NCBI RefSeq assembly: GCF_001719615.1
Contig: NZ_MDVX01000002.1
Coordinates: 434,001-498,000, forward strand
Length of the DNA stretch: 64,000 bases
DNA from: Neptunicoccus sediminis
Lineage (GTDB): Bacteria; Pseudomonadota; Alphaproteobacteria; Rhodobacterales; Rhodobacteraceae
Direction: 5' to 3'
Part shown: one piece after another, positions 47,266 to 55,942 of the stretch
Numbering within the stretch: position 1 is the first letter of the stretch
Layout: every line of letters starts with the position of its first letter
Notes under the pieces: generated by a model
What the model was told of the DNA's origin: nothing
What the model saw: only the letters and a program-made list of their open reading frames with translations
Databases searched by the model: none
Translations under genes and position numbers: made by a program

Positions 47266-47964
47266 ATGAACAAACCTTTGCCAGAATTAAAGCTAACTGT
47301 ACCTGGTCTTAGAATTATTGCTCCTCAACACATTAAAGATAATTTAAAAAAGAAATGGGAATATTCAGCTAGAGAATTTGTGACTGAATTGACGGAAGAG
47401 TACTGTTCCGCATGGGCGAGTCTAATTCTTTTCTCCCGCTACCATGACACGCACACCAAGCGGGCACTATTCGAAGCGGAGTTAGCCGAGAAAGGCAACC
47501 AAGAAGCGCTTCGCGAGGCGCAACAAAATCGATACCCATCAGCGATAGAAAACCACTTTTACAAAATACAACGCGACGCCTTTGTCTTTACCGTGGTGCG
47601 AACAATAAACATAATTAAGTTGGGACCTGCCACCGATTCCGACGATCTCATTGACGTAGATTTTTCACCTTTCAAAGAGCAACTGGAAAATGCGTTCCCT
47701 GATGCGAGGGACGTTCGAAATTCTATTGCTCACGCGGAAGAAAGACGGCGGAAAATAAAAAATGGAGGCAAGCCTATGCCTCCGCATATATCTATTGTGG
47801 GCGCACAAACAGGTGACAGCCTCACAACCATAGGGGCGGACGGAATACCAAAATCTATAAGTTTCTCCGCAGAATCACTAATTAAACTTAAGAATATATT
47901 AAATGAATTGTTTGCGGTTTTTGAATGGTATGGAGAGCCTGAGAAGTGGCCATTAGATTACTAA
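47266..47964 (+). CDS. HEPN-like protein in an AT-rich islet within the xthA locus
   Basis: 232 residues, mostly helical. The segment DVRNSIAHAEERR contains R151-x4-H156, the catalytic motif of HEPN RNases. It sits in the right context: after a helix rich in acidic and hydrophobic residues, with a basic follow-up. An aromatic helix bundle lies before it (WEYSAREFVTELTEEYCSAW) and another at the end (FAVFEWYGEPEKWP). The gene has clearly AT-rich codons, unlike its neighbours. No antitoxin gene is adjacent, so it could be a solitary defence RNase. The HEPN call is based on motif and shape only. The ATG at 47266 is used; a TTG at 47251 is possible. It is bounded by the 113-bp repeats. Confidence 0.65.
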   Translation: MNKPLPELKLTVPGLRIIAPQHIKDNLKKKWEYSAREFVTELTEEYCSAWASLILFSRYHDTHTKRALFEAELAEKGNQEALREAQQNRYPSAIENHFYKIQRDAFVFTVVRTINIIKLGPATDSDDLIDVDFSPFKEQLENAFPDARDVRNSIAHAEERRRKIKNGGKPMPPHISIVGAQTGDSLTTIGADGIPKSISFSAESLIKLKNILNELFAVFEWYGEPEKWPLDY

Positions 47965-48020
47965 TTACTGCAAAATCTAAACTCATAAATAATCTACCGT
48001 TTTGGCATTGCAATCCACGG

Positions 48021-48136
48021 TTCCTGCTGACCCCGCAATGCGCCGACCTGTTGCTAGACTGTCAGATCGACCGCGACACGCGGGGTCGCGAGAAACCCAG
48101 CGATCACGTCCCGATCTGGGTCGAACTGGACGCCTG
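48021..48136 (+). pseudogene. Second 3' end of xthA (direct repeat copy 2)
   Basis: The last 38 codons and stop of an xthA gene, in frame internally but without a start. The first 113 bases (48021-48133) match copy 1. The native-looking GC-rich hairpin directly after its stop suggests this is the original 3' end of the chromosomal gene, and that the upstream copy came in with the islet. Confidence 0.9.
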
Positions 48137-48316
48137 AGCCAGCGCAGCAGCGCTGGCGGCATGGGCGGGGTGAAGGGCGGGCGGACCGCCATCGTCTTCC
48201 CAACGGGCCAGACAGGACGGTGACGGTTTCTTGAAAACAATCCTTGCGCGGCCGGCCGAGGGGCGTCTTTTCGACCTTAACTCGGGTGATTTGAAATGGT
48301 TTTGGCGGATCAACAT
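48104..48316 (-). CDS. Possible small gene, convergent with xthA
   Basis: 70 residues from the ATG at 48316, with an excellent AGAGGAG ribosome site seven bases before it. The product starts MLIRQNHFKSPELRSKRRP and has basic and proline-rich parts, then ARWEDDGGPP, and an alanine-rich end. The last codons read through the opposite strand of xthA copy 2. No family is recognised. The strong ribosome site is the main support, so the call is uncertain. Confidence 0.4.
   Translation of the reverse strand: MLIRQNHFKSPELRSKRRPSAGRARIVFKKPSPSCLARWEDDGGPPALHPAHAASAAALAQASSSTQIGT
48138..48157. terminator. GC-rich hairpin after xthA copy 2
   Basis: GCCAGCGC and GCGCTGGC form a perfect 8-bp stem with an AGCA loop, one base after the copy-2 stop codon. 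No T run follows. It is probably the original transcript end of xthA. Confidence 0.5.
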
Positions 48317-48398
48317 GTCGCAACTCCTCTGAAACGTAACGGGATTTTCTGAACAGCGCGTCACCTGTAAATCGGGGACGCGCGAACGGGGCGTGGCG

Positions 48399-48710
48399 TT
48401 AACCGGCCTGATGGATCCCGTCGGCTTCAGGCGTGGCCGCTGTTGCGCGGCTCACGGGGGTCATGCCCAGTTCCTCGTCAGTGAAGCGGCCCACCACATA
48501 GCGGATCTCGCCGCGGCGGATGCCCATGTCGTGCAGCAACCGGTCATCCAGCGCCTGAAGCGCGTCGATCATCTTGCGGCGCTGCCAGCGGCGATACAAA
48601 GACCGTCCCAGATCCCCGATAATCCGCGCGACACGACCCCGTTGCCTGATCGCACCGGCATAGGGGGCGGCGGGAGAGAGGTAGTTACGTTGTGAAAGAT
48701 AGGTTTGCAT
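48399..48710 (-). CDS. DUF1127 small protein
   Basis: 103 residues with a DUF1127 region at about 40-72 (RWQRRKMIDALQALDDRLLHDMGIRRGEI), an arginine-rich helix typical of small alphaproteobacterial proteins linked to RNA turnover and phosphate/carbon control. It has a longer N- and C-terminal extension than the minimal 50-residue members. I chose the ATG at 48710, with GGAGAA upstream. The role here is not known. Confidence 0.8.
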   Translation of the reverse strand: MQTYLSQRNYLSPAAPYAGAIRQRGRVARIIGDLGRSLYRRWQRRKMIDALQALDDRLLHDMGIRRGEIRYVVGRFTDEELGMTPVSRATAATPEADGIHQAG

Positions 48711-49058
48711 GTCGTTCTCCGAAACTGTGAAGGTTCCAGACATGCGCAAAGCCGTCTCCGGCACGTGACCGGCAACGCGGTCACAGGCATTGCGGCGCCT
48801 GTTGCGCTCGTGTCTGGATTGAAAGAAGGAAATTCCAACATCACCCCGAGGTCAAAGCAGGCAAACAGCCCGCCTGACCCGGGGCTAACCGCGGTTCAGT
48901 AGATTTCCTGCGGGACGCAGGACCTTCTTATGACACAGTGTTATCGACATGCCTTGCATATGGGCGCTGCGGGCACCTGTTTCAAGAGGCCGCCCCGCGC
49001 TGCGACCTTCTGTCCGTTGCAGCCCGCCAGTCGCGGACGCGCAATCGAGCCAGTCGGG
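48711..49058. other. Intergenic stretch between DUF1127 and sulfotransferase-like genes
   Basis: About 350 bases without a supported gene; short open frames here lack good starts. A 7-bp hairpin (TCCTGCG/CGCAGGA, 48906-48922) lies in it but has no T run. The 48711-48790 part is likely the DUF1127 upstream region. Confidence 0.5.
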
Positions 49059-49808
49059 TCAGTCGGAAACGTAAGCCGGATAGCCAAGCTGCTGGAACAG
49101 GAACCATTCGCGATCCTGTACCGCCCGCAGCAGATCATCAGAGAGGACATCCTTGGCGTCATCCCGCTTTGAGGCGTTGATGCGGGCGTCAGACGTCATC
49201 AACTCGTTCACAGCCGCCTCTGCATCCTCAAACTTCGGCGCAAGTTCCGCCTTGATCAGCGCGGCAAGATCCCCGTTCAGGCTTTCGTTGCGGATCACCA
49301 CTTGGGGCAGGCCCTTGTTCTTGTACCGCCGGACCACCTGATCACGATCCTTGAACGCATTCAGTTCCTTGTGTTTTCCAGGCAACGCGAGGGTCAGGTA
49401 GCGATAGGTCATATATCCGAACAGTCCCGCATGGGTGTCGGCATAAGGCGCCTCGTAGAAATGGGCGTTCTGCGGGTCAAGCATGAACTCCAGCCATTTT
49501 GGAAAGCCCGCCGGACCATCGGCGTAAAGGCTGTTTCCCTCACTGAAGTGCCGGTCCAAACGGCGACGGATCGGGCTGCCGGTTTTGGTCAGGCCGAAAT
49601 AATACAGGCTTTTATACTGGTCGAGCGGGTCCCGCGCAGTGATGAAGTAAAACGTGCCGTCATCCTGTTTGACCTGTTTGAAAGACACGCGCCGGTGCTT
49701 GATAAACCTGACAGGCTCTTCCGCGATATGACGTTTGAGGAAATCGACGATAAAGCTCGATCCGGTCTTCTGGACATCAAGATAGCAAAAGGAACCGTAA
49801 TCGAGCAT
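49059..49808 (-). CDS. Sulfotransferase-like protein
   Basis: A 249-residue P-loop protein. The 5'-phosphosulfate loop is QKTGSSFIVDFL (13-24), and the 3'-phosphate segment is TARDPLDQYKSLYYFG with Arg59 and Ser67, both typical of PAPS-dependent sulfotransferases. No signal peptide is visible. The acceptor is unknown. The gene is 85 bases downstream of, and on the same strand as, the kinase-like gene, so the two may act on a surface glycan or small molecule together; that is inference. Confidence 0.75.
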   Translation of the reverse strand: MLDYGSFCYLDVQKTGSSFIVDFLKRHIAEEPVRFIKHRRVSFKQVKQDDGTFYFITARDPLDQYKSLYYFGLTKTGSPIRRRLDRHFSEGNSLYADGPAGFPKWLEFMLDPQNAHFYEAPYADTHAGLFGYMTYRYLTLALPGKHKELNAFKDRDQVVRRYKNKGLPQVVIRNESLNGDLAALIKAELAPKFEDAEAAVNELMTSDARINASKRDDAKDVLSDDLLRAVQDREWFLFQQLGYPAYVSD

Positions 49809-49893
49809 ATATTTTCCTGCTTTTGTGCCGCACCGCCCCCTGTTCGGACCCGCCCAGCTTCATTTAAATCTGTATCTCAGTGTTCAAGCAGGT

Positions 49894-50856
49894 TTACGTT
49901 GCAGCGACAAGCCCCTCTGTTTCGGCGTCTTTTGGCGCTCCTTCCAGAAAGGCGCGCATCCGCTGACGGGCAAATTCCTGTTTCTCGGCATCGGTTTCTC
50001 TGGCCACATAGACCCGCACCATTTGCTCTGCGATAAAGTAGCGGACCACACGCTTTTGCCGCAGGGCCACGCCGGCAGCTTTAAGAAACATTCGTGCCTC
50101 TTTCTCTGGCAGGCCGTGAAACAGCCTCTGCCCGTCCGGAGACGAGAAGAAATCCTTCATCACCAGAAAACGGGCCGCCATGCGCATCAGGGGCAGCCAG
50201 CGTTCCCTGTTGATGTCGATTGCATAAAGCCCGCCTTCCCAGATCTTGAGGTTCACCAAAGTCATGTCGTCATGGGCGCTGGTGTGATCCACCGGCTTGC
50301 CTTCTATCTGATCTGCAAGAGAAGCCATTTCCGCCAGCATCCCGTTCAACAGGGTGCGTTCTTCGCCGCTTAGGGTGTCGTTATCCGAAACGTCCAAACG
50401 GGACACAAACTGCGCGGCCCGCAGGGGTTTCTCTTTGCGCCGCAGATCGGCACAGGCTTTCAGCCAGCCTGCAACTTGTAGCACGATGGCTTCCCGTTCC
50501 GGCTGTTCTGCCGCATTATAGAGGGACCGCACCGTGTCCCCATCGACCCATTTCAGGATCACGACCCCCAGTTCCGGCACGGTCTCAAGGCAATTGTTGA
50601 CATAATAGGGTTCGGGCAGATTGGTCTCTAGAAATTGCAACTCTGTGCAGGCGCGTTTGGCGCTGACGGCAGCTTTGTCGCGGGGGTATTGTTTATAAAC
50701 CACCCGCTGCCCCTTGTAGGACCCCGTGGCAACAATGGAGCGATCTTCGATCTTTCTGACCCGCAATCCTCTGACGGCGAACAGCCCAAGTCTGGAGCAT
50801 AATTGCCACCGGAACCTTAAGGTCAGAGCAATTTTGCGCAGTCGCGTTGTCAGCAT
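49894..50856 (-). CDS. APH/Kdo-kinase-like small-molecule phosphotransferase
   Basis: A 320-residue protein with a eukaryotic-like kinase fold. Lys55 (RVVYKQYPRD) is the ATP lysine. The catalytic loop is H195-D196-D197 to N202 (AHDDMTLVN), and the metal aspartate is probably D214 (AIDIN). The catalytic loop has Asp-Asp where many have Asp only. The family includes aminoglycoside, choline and lipopolysaccharide core kinases; the substrate is unknown. A lipopolysaccharide kinase role would fit the basic N-terminus but is not proven. Confidence 0.75.
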   Translation of the reverse strand: MLTTRLRKIALTLRFRWQLCSRLGLFAVRGLRVRKIEDRSIVATGSYKGQRVVYKQYPRDKAAVSAKRACTELQFLETNLPEPYYVNNCLETVPELGVVILKWVDGDTVRSLYNAAEQPEREAIVLQVAGWLKACADLRRKEKPLRAAQFVSRLDVSDNDTLSGEERTLLNGMLAEMASLADQIEGKPVDHTSAHDDMTLVNLKIWEGGLYAIDINRERWLPLMRMAARFLVMKDFFSSPDGQRLFHGLPEKEARMFLKAAGVALRQKRVVRYFIAEQMVRVYVARETDAEKQEFARQRMRAFLEGAPKDAETEGLVAAT

Positions 50857-50920
50857 GATGATGTTTTCTCCCGGCCCGGCAACAAATGCAGGCAGTGCAT
50901 TGCAAGATGTTTGGAAAGAT

Positions 50921-50997
50921 TGGTAGGCCCGGTAGGACTCGAACCTACGACCAAAGCGTTATGAGCGCTCTGCTCTAACCAACTGAGCTACAGGCCC
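50921..50997 (-). tRNA. tRNA with CAT anticodon (elongator Met or lysidine-modified Ile2)
   Basis: A 77-base cloverleaf on the minus strand with encoded CCA. The acceptor GGGCCTG pairs with CGGGCCT (G-U pairs included), the anticodon loop is CTCATAA and the anticodon is CAT. The 5' end is not of initiator type. Whether it reads AUG or, after lysidine modification, AUA cannot be settled by eye. Confidence 0.9.
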
Positions 50998-51050
50998 CCG
51001 TAAGGGTGGGCAAAGCGATACCCAAGCACTGCGTCAGGGTCAAGCATCTT

Positions 51051-51950
51051 TCAGGCAGCCTTGCGGTACAATTGCTGTTCGCGAAAGATCACATAGAGCC
51101 CTGCGCCGATGGTGATGCAGATGCCGGTTGCCGCCAGTGGATCGGGCAGATCGTTAAAGATCAGATAGCCCACGATCGTCGCCATCGGAATTTCCAGATA
51201 CTGCATCGGGGCCAGTGTTGCAGAAGGGGCGAACCGCAGCGACCATGTCATCAACAGATGCGCTACCGTACCAAGCACGCCGATGGCAACCAGAAGACGC
51301 CATTCCTGTGTATTCGGGGCAATCGTTCCCAGCATCTCTATGTCGCTGCCGGAAAAGGCCAGCAGCACCGCACCGATCAGCAGCGCCGCGATCACGCCGG
51401 ACTGGGCTTGCAAGTTCATGGCATCCACCTCTTTGGCCACCCGCCGTGTTACCAGCATAAACAGCGCGAAGTTCACCGCCACACCAAGGGGCAGCAAAGC
51501 GGGCCAACCCACGGCGGCAAAGCTCGGCTGGATCACAAGGAGTGTGCCAATGAACCCCACCAGACAGGCCATAAGACGATGCGGGCCGACTTCTTCGTCC
51601 AGAACATAGCGGCCCAGTAGCAGCATGATAAAAGGCATCACAAAGGCGATGGCAATTGCATCGGCCAGCGGCAGGTAGCGCAGCGAGCTGAACATCATGC
51701 CAATGCCAAGAATATGTAAAAGCGTGCGCAGCACCATCAGCCAGAACAACCTGCGGGGCAAACGCACTGGCAATCGGGTGAACCAGATAACCGGCCAAAG
51801 CAGCATCGTCTGCGCCACAAAGCGCACCAGTAGCAACTGCAACAAAGGCACCGAATCGCCAAGCACTTTTGCAATGGCATCCCCAAGCGGGGCCAAGATA
51901 CAAAAGCCTGTCATAAAGGCTATTCCAAGAAGCGGGCGGTCCTGTGTCAT
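51051..51950 (-). CDS. EamA-family (DMT) transporter
   Basis: A 299-residue inner-membrane protein with ten hydrophobic segments in two EamA repeats (about 8-135 and 150-285). Typical parts are [16 protein letters not shown] in the first repeat and [26 protein letters not shown] in the second. The substrate is not known; members export metabolites or amino acids. It is divergent from purM by about 95 bases. Confidence 0.9.
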   Translation of the reverse strand: MTQDRPLLGIAFMTGFCILAPLGDAIAKVLGDSVPLLQLLLVRFVAQTMLLWPVIWFTRLPVRLPRRLFWLMVLRTLLHILGIGMMFSSLRYLPLADAIAIAFVMPFIMLLLGRYVLDEEVGPHRLMACLVGFIGTLLVIQPSFAAVGWPALLPLGVAVNFALFMLVTRRVAKEVDAMNLQAQSGVIAALLIGAVLLAFSGSDIEMLGTIAPNTQEWRLLVAIGVLGTVAHLLMTWSLRFAPSATLAPMQYLEIPMATIVGYLIFNDLPDPLAATGICITIGAGLYVIFREQQLYRKAA

Positions 51951-52044
51951 TCGGGCACTCTATTCCAGTCCCACCGCGGCGCAATGGCTGTTTTCAACGA
52001 AGCGCCCTTACGTTACAGGGATGCAAGAGATTCTGGAGGCCCAC

Positions 52045-53088
52045 ATGAACGACCGCAAGAACAGCCTGACCTACGCCGATGCCGGTGTAGACATTGATGC
52101 CGGTAACGCGCTGGTAGATCGCATCAAACCCGCTGCAAGCAGCACCAAACGCCCCGGCGTCATGGACGGGCTTGGCGGTTTTGGCGCGATGTTCGACCTG
52201 AAGGCTGCGGGCTTTAACGATCCGGTTCTGGTCAGCGCGACAGACGGGGTTGGCACCAAGCTGCGCATTGCCATTGATACAGGTCACGTGGGCACGGTCG
52301 GCATTGATCTGGTGGCTATGTGCGTCAACGATCTGATCTGTCAGGGCGCGGTGCCGCTGTTCTTCCTTGATTACTTCGCCACCGGGAAATTGGATGTCGA
52401 CAGTGCCGCCAAAGTGATCGAGGGCATTGCAGAGGGCTGCCGTCAGGCCAACACTGCACTGGTTGGCGGGGAAACCGCCGAAATGCCCGGCATGTATGAA
52501 GCGGATGATTTCGATCTGGCAGGCTTCTCGGTCGGCGCGATGGAACGGGGCGCAATGCTGCCCGCAAATGTCGCGCAAGGCGATGTGCTGATCGGGATGC
52601 CGTCAAGCGGTGTGCATTCCAACGGCTATTCGCTGGTGCGCAAGATTGTCGAACAGTCCGGTCTTGGCTGGGATGCGCCATCGCCATTCGGTGACGGCAC
52701 ACTGGGCGAAGCCTTGTTGGAACCGACAAAAATTTACGTCCGCCCTGCGGTGGCCGCGCTGGAAACCGGCGGACTGCACGGTCTGGCCCATATCACAGGC
52801 GGCGGTTTGACAGAAAACCTGCCCCGCGCCCTGCCCGAAGGTCTGGGGGCTGAAATCGACCTTGATGCCTGGACCCGCCTGCCCGTCTTTGACTGGTTGA
52901 TCAAAGGCGCCGGTCTGGATCAGGCTGAGGCGCTCAAAACCTTTAACTGCGGTCTGGGCATGATTGCCATTGCCGCTGCAGATCAGGCGCAGGACGTTCT
53001 GGCTGCACTGAAAGGTGAAGGTGTCGCCGCGATGACCATCGGCAAAGTTGTTGCTGGCAGTGGGGTATCCTACTCCGGTTCGCTCTGA
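52045..53088 (+). CDS. purM: Phosphoribosylformylglycinamidine cyclo-ligase (AIR synthetase)
   Basis: A 347-residue enzyme that closes the imidazole ring to make AIR using ATP. Conserved segments are [50 protein letters not shown] and [13 protein letters not shown] chose the ATG at 52045, with GGAGG upstream, over the longer frame. The stop overlaps the purN start (TGATG), so the two are coupled. Confidence 0.97.
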   Translation: MNDRKNSLTYADAGVDIDAGNALVDRIKPAASSTKRPGVMDGLGGFGAMFDLKAAGFNDPVLVSATDGVGTKLRIAIDTGHVGTVGIDLVAMCVNDLICQGAVPLFFLDYFATGKLDVDSAAKVIEGIAEGCRQANTALVGGETAEMPGMYEADDFDLAGFSVGAMERGAMLPANVAQGDVLIGMPSSGVHSNGYSLVRKIVEQSGLGWDAPSPFGDGTLGEALLEPTKIYVRPAVAALETGGLHGLAHITGGGLTENLPRALPEGLGAEIDLDAWTRLPVFDWLIKGAGLDQAEALKTFNCGLGMIAIAAADQAQDVLAALKGEGVAAMTIGKVVAGSGVSYSGSL

Positions 53089-53660
53089 TGACGCGGGTTG
53101 CCATTTTCATCTCGGGCGGCGGTTCCAACATGCTGTCGCTGCTGGATGCGATGGAAGACCCGTCTTTCGGGGCGGAACCTGTGCTGGTGTTGGCCAATTC
53201 GTCAAAAGCCGGCGGGTTGGCCAAAGCGGACGCCCGCGGTGTGCCGACCGCCGCTGTAGATCACCGCGATTACAGTGACCGCGCCGGTTTTGAAGCGGAA
53301 ATCTCAAAAATTCTGGCGCAGTACAATCCCGACTTAATCTGTCTCGCTGGGTTTATGCGGGTTTTGACGCCTGAATTTACTGCGCAATGGGAAAACCGGA
53401 TGCTGAACATCCACCCTTCCCTGCTGCCGAAATATAAAGGGCTGCACACCCACCAGCGTGCCCTTGATGCGGGCGACACCGAAGCCGGGTGTTCCGTGCA
53501 TCTGGTCACAGCCGCGCTCGATGACGGCCCGATCCTTGGTCAAGCCCGCGTTCCGGTGCTGGACGGGGACACCGCCGATGACCTTGCCGCCCGTGTTCTG
53601 GTGGAGGAACATAAACTCTACCCGACCGCCCTGCGCAACTTTATCGCCCAACGCGGCTAA
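53088..53660 (+). CDS. purN: Phosphoribosylglycinamide formyltransferase
   Basis: A 190-residue enzyme that transfers a formyl group from 10-formyl-THF to GAR. The catalytic histidine of NIHPSLLPKYKG, the asparagine before it and the following DDGPILGQ segment with its aspartate are visible. The N-terminal VAIFISGGGSNM loop binds substrate phosphate. It overlaps purM by one base. Confidence 0.97.
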   Translation: MTRVAIFISGGGSNMLSLLDAMEDPSFGAEPVLVLANSSKAGGLAKADARGVPTAAVDHRDYSDRAGFEAEISKILAQYNPDLICLAGFMRVLTPEFTAQWENRMLNIHPSLLPKYKGLHTHQRALDAGDTEAGCSVHLVTAALDDGPILGQARVPVLDGDTADDLAARVLVEEHKLYPTALRNFIAQRG

Positions 53661-53976
53661 GACGCCTCTCTGCTTTATTATGGTTCGGAAACAGTGAGCG
53701 ACTTGCAAAGCGGGCTGTTTCCCCATCGGAAAACCGGCGAATCCGTCTCTGCTGGAATGTGCGGAAATTGTGACAATTCTCGGACAATTACACCTTAATC
53801 CGCACAACTAAAGGTTAACCAAACGTAAACGCTTAACTTTCCATGTAAAAACAATAACTTAAAAAATCAATAAAACTACGGAAATTTTTAATATTAACCC
53901 AATTCCTCCCACTTCTGACCGCATTTGCCCGACATATTGAGGGAAGCAAAGCAATTAGCCAGAAGGGAAGTTCGAC
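53661..53976. other. AT-rich intergenic region before tadE
   Basis: About 315 bases without a gene. The right half (53800-53905) is very AT-rich and holds several TTAA words, including TTAACCAAACGTAAA, which resembles the CtrA site TTAA-N7-TTAA but with only a partial second half. No clear -35/-10 pair was found. It is probably the tadE promoter region. Confidence 0.4.
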
Positions 53977-54381
53977 ATGCGTTCAAGCTTTTCCAAATTA
54001 TTAAAACGGACCCGACGCGACGAAGACGGCGGGGTGAGTGTGGAATTCATGCTCTGGGTTCCGGTGTTTGTCGCCCTGATGACAGGTGCGGTCGATGTGG
54101 GCACAATTTTTGCTTATAAAACAAATTACTGGGGTGTTGCGCGGGATACAGCCCGACAAGTCGCCCGACACGCCATGGATGAGACCGAGGCAGAAGCCTA
54201 CGCGAAGAAAATGGCTACATACTCCGGTGTTGAACCGGAAACAGAGGTAAAAATCACCGCGAATGACGTAACCGTTCGATTGATCGGATACGCCGACACA
54301 ATCGCGTCTTTCGGCATTTTCAAGGTTCTTCAGGGAACCGAAATCTCTGCCGAAGTCACCTATGCGCTAGAGCCGATTTAA
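53977..54381 (+). CDS. TadE-family pilus protein
   Basis: A 134-residue minor pilin-like protein of the Tad system. A charged start (RTRRDEDGG) leads to the conserved Glu at V-E-F (SVEFMLWVPVFVALMTGAVD) and a membrane helix (about 28-48), as in TadE. The C-terminal part is extracytoplasmic. It is followed by the TadG-like gene after 10 bases. The Tad secretion ATPase, secretin and platform genes are not in the window. Confidence 0.87.
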   Translation: MRSSFSKLLKRTRRDEDGGVSVEFMLWVPVFVALMTGAVDVGTIFAYKTNYWGVARDTARQVARHAMDETEAEAYAKKMATYSGVEPETEVKITANDVTVRLIGYADTIASFGIFKVLQGTEISAEVTYALEPI

Positions 54382-54391
54382 GGATAGACCC

Positions 54392-55921
54392 ATGACCCGT
54401 ATCAAGCATCAAATTTCCGATTTTCTGCGCGACGAAGACGGTGGCGCGACCGGCTGGAACCTTGCGTGGTTTGCCGTTTTGGCCGCCGGAGCCGGTTTTG
54501 CCATTGACGTCTCAAACGCCCGCAACGCCAAAGAGCACCTGACCGTCACCGCCGAAGCGGCCTCCCACGCGGGGCTGGTGGCGCTGATGAACACCGGATC
54601 CAAAGGCGAAGCGCGGGCGGCGGCAGTTGCCTCGGTCCAGCAGAACTATCCCAGCGATGTATTCGGTCCGGTCATCGCGAACGCCACCTCCGACATCAAG
54701 GTTGCCCATTACAACCCCAAAGATTCCAGCTGGAGCGACTCCGGCATGGCAAACGCGGTTGGCGTGACCCTGCGGCGCGATGAATCTACCAAAAACGGCG
54801 TATCGACCTTTCTTTTGAACTGGGTCGGGCTGGAAGAATGGACTTTTTCTGCATCCGCGGCCACTGCAATGGCGGGCACGCAAAAGTGCAGCAACACCGA
54901 AGGTCTGTTTGCCCAAGGCAATATCCAGCTTCGCTCTCACAATGAATTCGGACGGAATATCTGTCTGCACAGTGACGAATACGTGACCATGTCAAACCAC
55001 AATGCGTTTGAAGACGGGTCCTATGTCAGCATGCCCGACCTTAGCCTCTGTGCAAAATGTGACGATAATACCAAGAACCCCGGCATCGTCGAAGCGGCCT
55101 ATGAAACCAAATATATCATGCCCGATATTGCCGACTGGATCGAACGGACGGAAATGTCTTTTCTCGGCTCCGGTGACAGCGCTATCAAGGAAGCCTTCTT
55201 TGAAGGGCGTGCGCTGGACCGCGATCTGTCCTCTCTTGCCGCGCTGAATTACGAAACCGCCTATCTGGAACGGGGCTCGGTTATCGAAATCTCTGCAACC
55301 GAATTTTCGCTGATGGACGATATTCCCGAAGGTCTGACCTATAATGTAAGCTGCACCGCCTCCGGTTCTTCCGGTTCGGGGAACGGCAACGGCAACGGAA
55401 ATGGGAATGGAAATGGCGGCGGCAATGGGAACGGCAAAGGCAAGAAAAAGAACCAGAGCGGCTCCGGAAGCGAGGTTGCCTCTGTGTCGTCGCTCGATTT
55501 TTCCAACGCGCCCTTGAAGGATTTGGCGGTGATCACGAATTGCCCTGTGAACTTTGGCAGATCAGCGGATTTACTGGGAACCATGATCGTTACCAGCAGT
55601 GAGAGCGGCATCTCCGGATCGTCCGGCACCACAATCGGCGCGTCGAACTATTCCTGCGATCCCTTGGATCGTGTGACGATCATGACCAATGCCGACGTGC
55701 ATATGGCGGCCAAGTTTCTGGCCACCAACCTGACGCTGGTTATTGACGGCGCGATCCATCTTGCCTCTGGCGGGTCGGGCAATTCGGATCACTACGGTGT
55801 GGGGATCCATACGTCCGGCGACATAGACGTGACGACCCATCACAACTATTACAGCTGCGACAATCCCAGCACCGAGGTTGCCCCGATCATGGGCGTTATC
55901 CGCCACGTTACCTCTGGCTGA
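54392..55921 (+). CDS. TadG-like pilus-associated protein with a Gly-Asn repeat
   Basis: A 509-residue protein. The N-terminal segment FLRDEDGGATGWNLAWFAVLAAG with a membrane helix (about 25-45) and SNARNAKEHLTVTAEAASHAG is typical of TadG-like proteins. The large extracytoplasmic region holds about nine cysteines in pairs and a Gly-Asn repeat of about 25 residues (near residues 330-352), coded by a GGCAAC/GGAAAT-type hexamer array (55380-55440). It ends soon after CDNPS without a von Willebrand domain. The operon is tadE-tadG only. Confidence 0.82.
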   Translation: MTRIKHQISDFLRDEDGGATGWNLAWFAVLAAGAGFAIDVSNARNAKEHLTVTAEAASHAGLVALMNTGSKGEARAAAVASVQQNYPSDVFGPVIANATSDIKVAHYNPKDSSWSDSGMANAVGVTLRRDESTKNGVSTFLLNWVGLEEWTFSASAATAMAGTQKCSNTEGLFAQGNIQLRSHNEFGRNICLHSDEYVTMSNHNAFEDGSYVSMPDLSLCAKCDDNTKNPGIVEAAYETKYIMPDIADWIERTEMSFLGSGDSAIKEAFFEGRALDRDLSSLAALNYETAYLERGSVIEISATEFSLMDDIPEGLTYNVSCTASGSSGSGNGNGNGNGNGNGGGNGNGKGKKKNQSGSGSEVASVSSLDFSNAPLKDLAVITNCPVNFGRSADLLGTMIVTSSESGISGSSGTTIGASNYSCDPLDRVTIMTNADVHMAAKFLATNLTLVIDGAIHLASGGSGNSDHYGVGIHTSGDIDVTTHHNYYSCDNPSTEVAPIMGVIRHVTSG

Positions 55922-55942
55922 ACAGGCCGTTCGGACAGGCAC

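Noticed and set aside
47946-48137. A 63-residue open frame starting in the islet and running into xthA copy 2
   Set aside because: It is an accidental fusion of islet sequence to the xthA 3' copy, without a ribosome site. It is better described as a gene fragment.
48930-49172. Plus-strand open frames in the DUF1127-sulfotransferase gap
   Set aside because: They lack ribosome sites and overlap the sulfotransferase-like gene on the other strand.
55380-55445. Short GGNAAC-type tandem array
   Set aside because: It codes the Gly-Asn repeat of the TadG-like protein, so I did not list it as a separate non-coding repeat.
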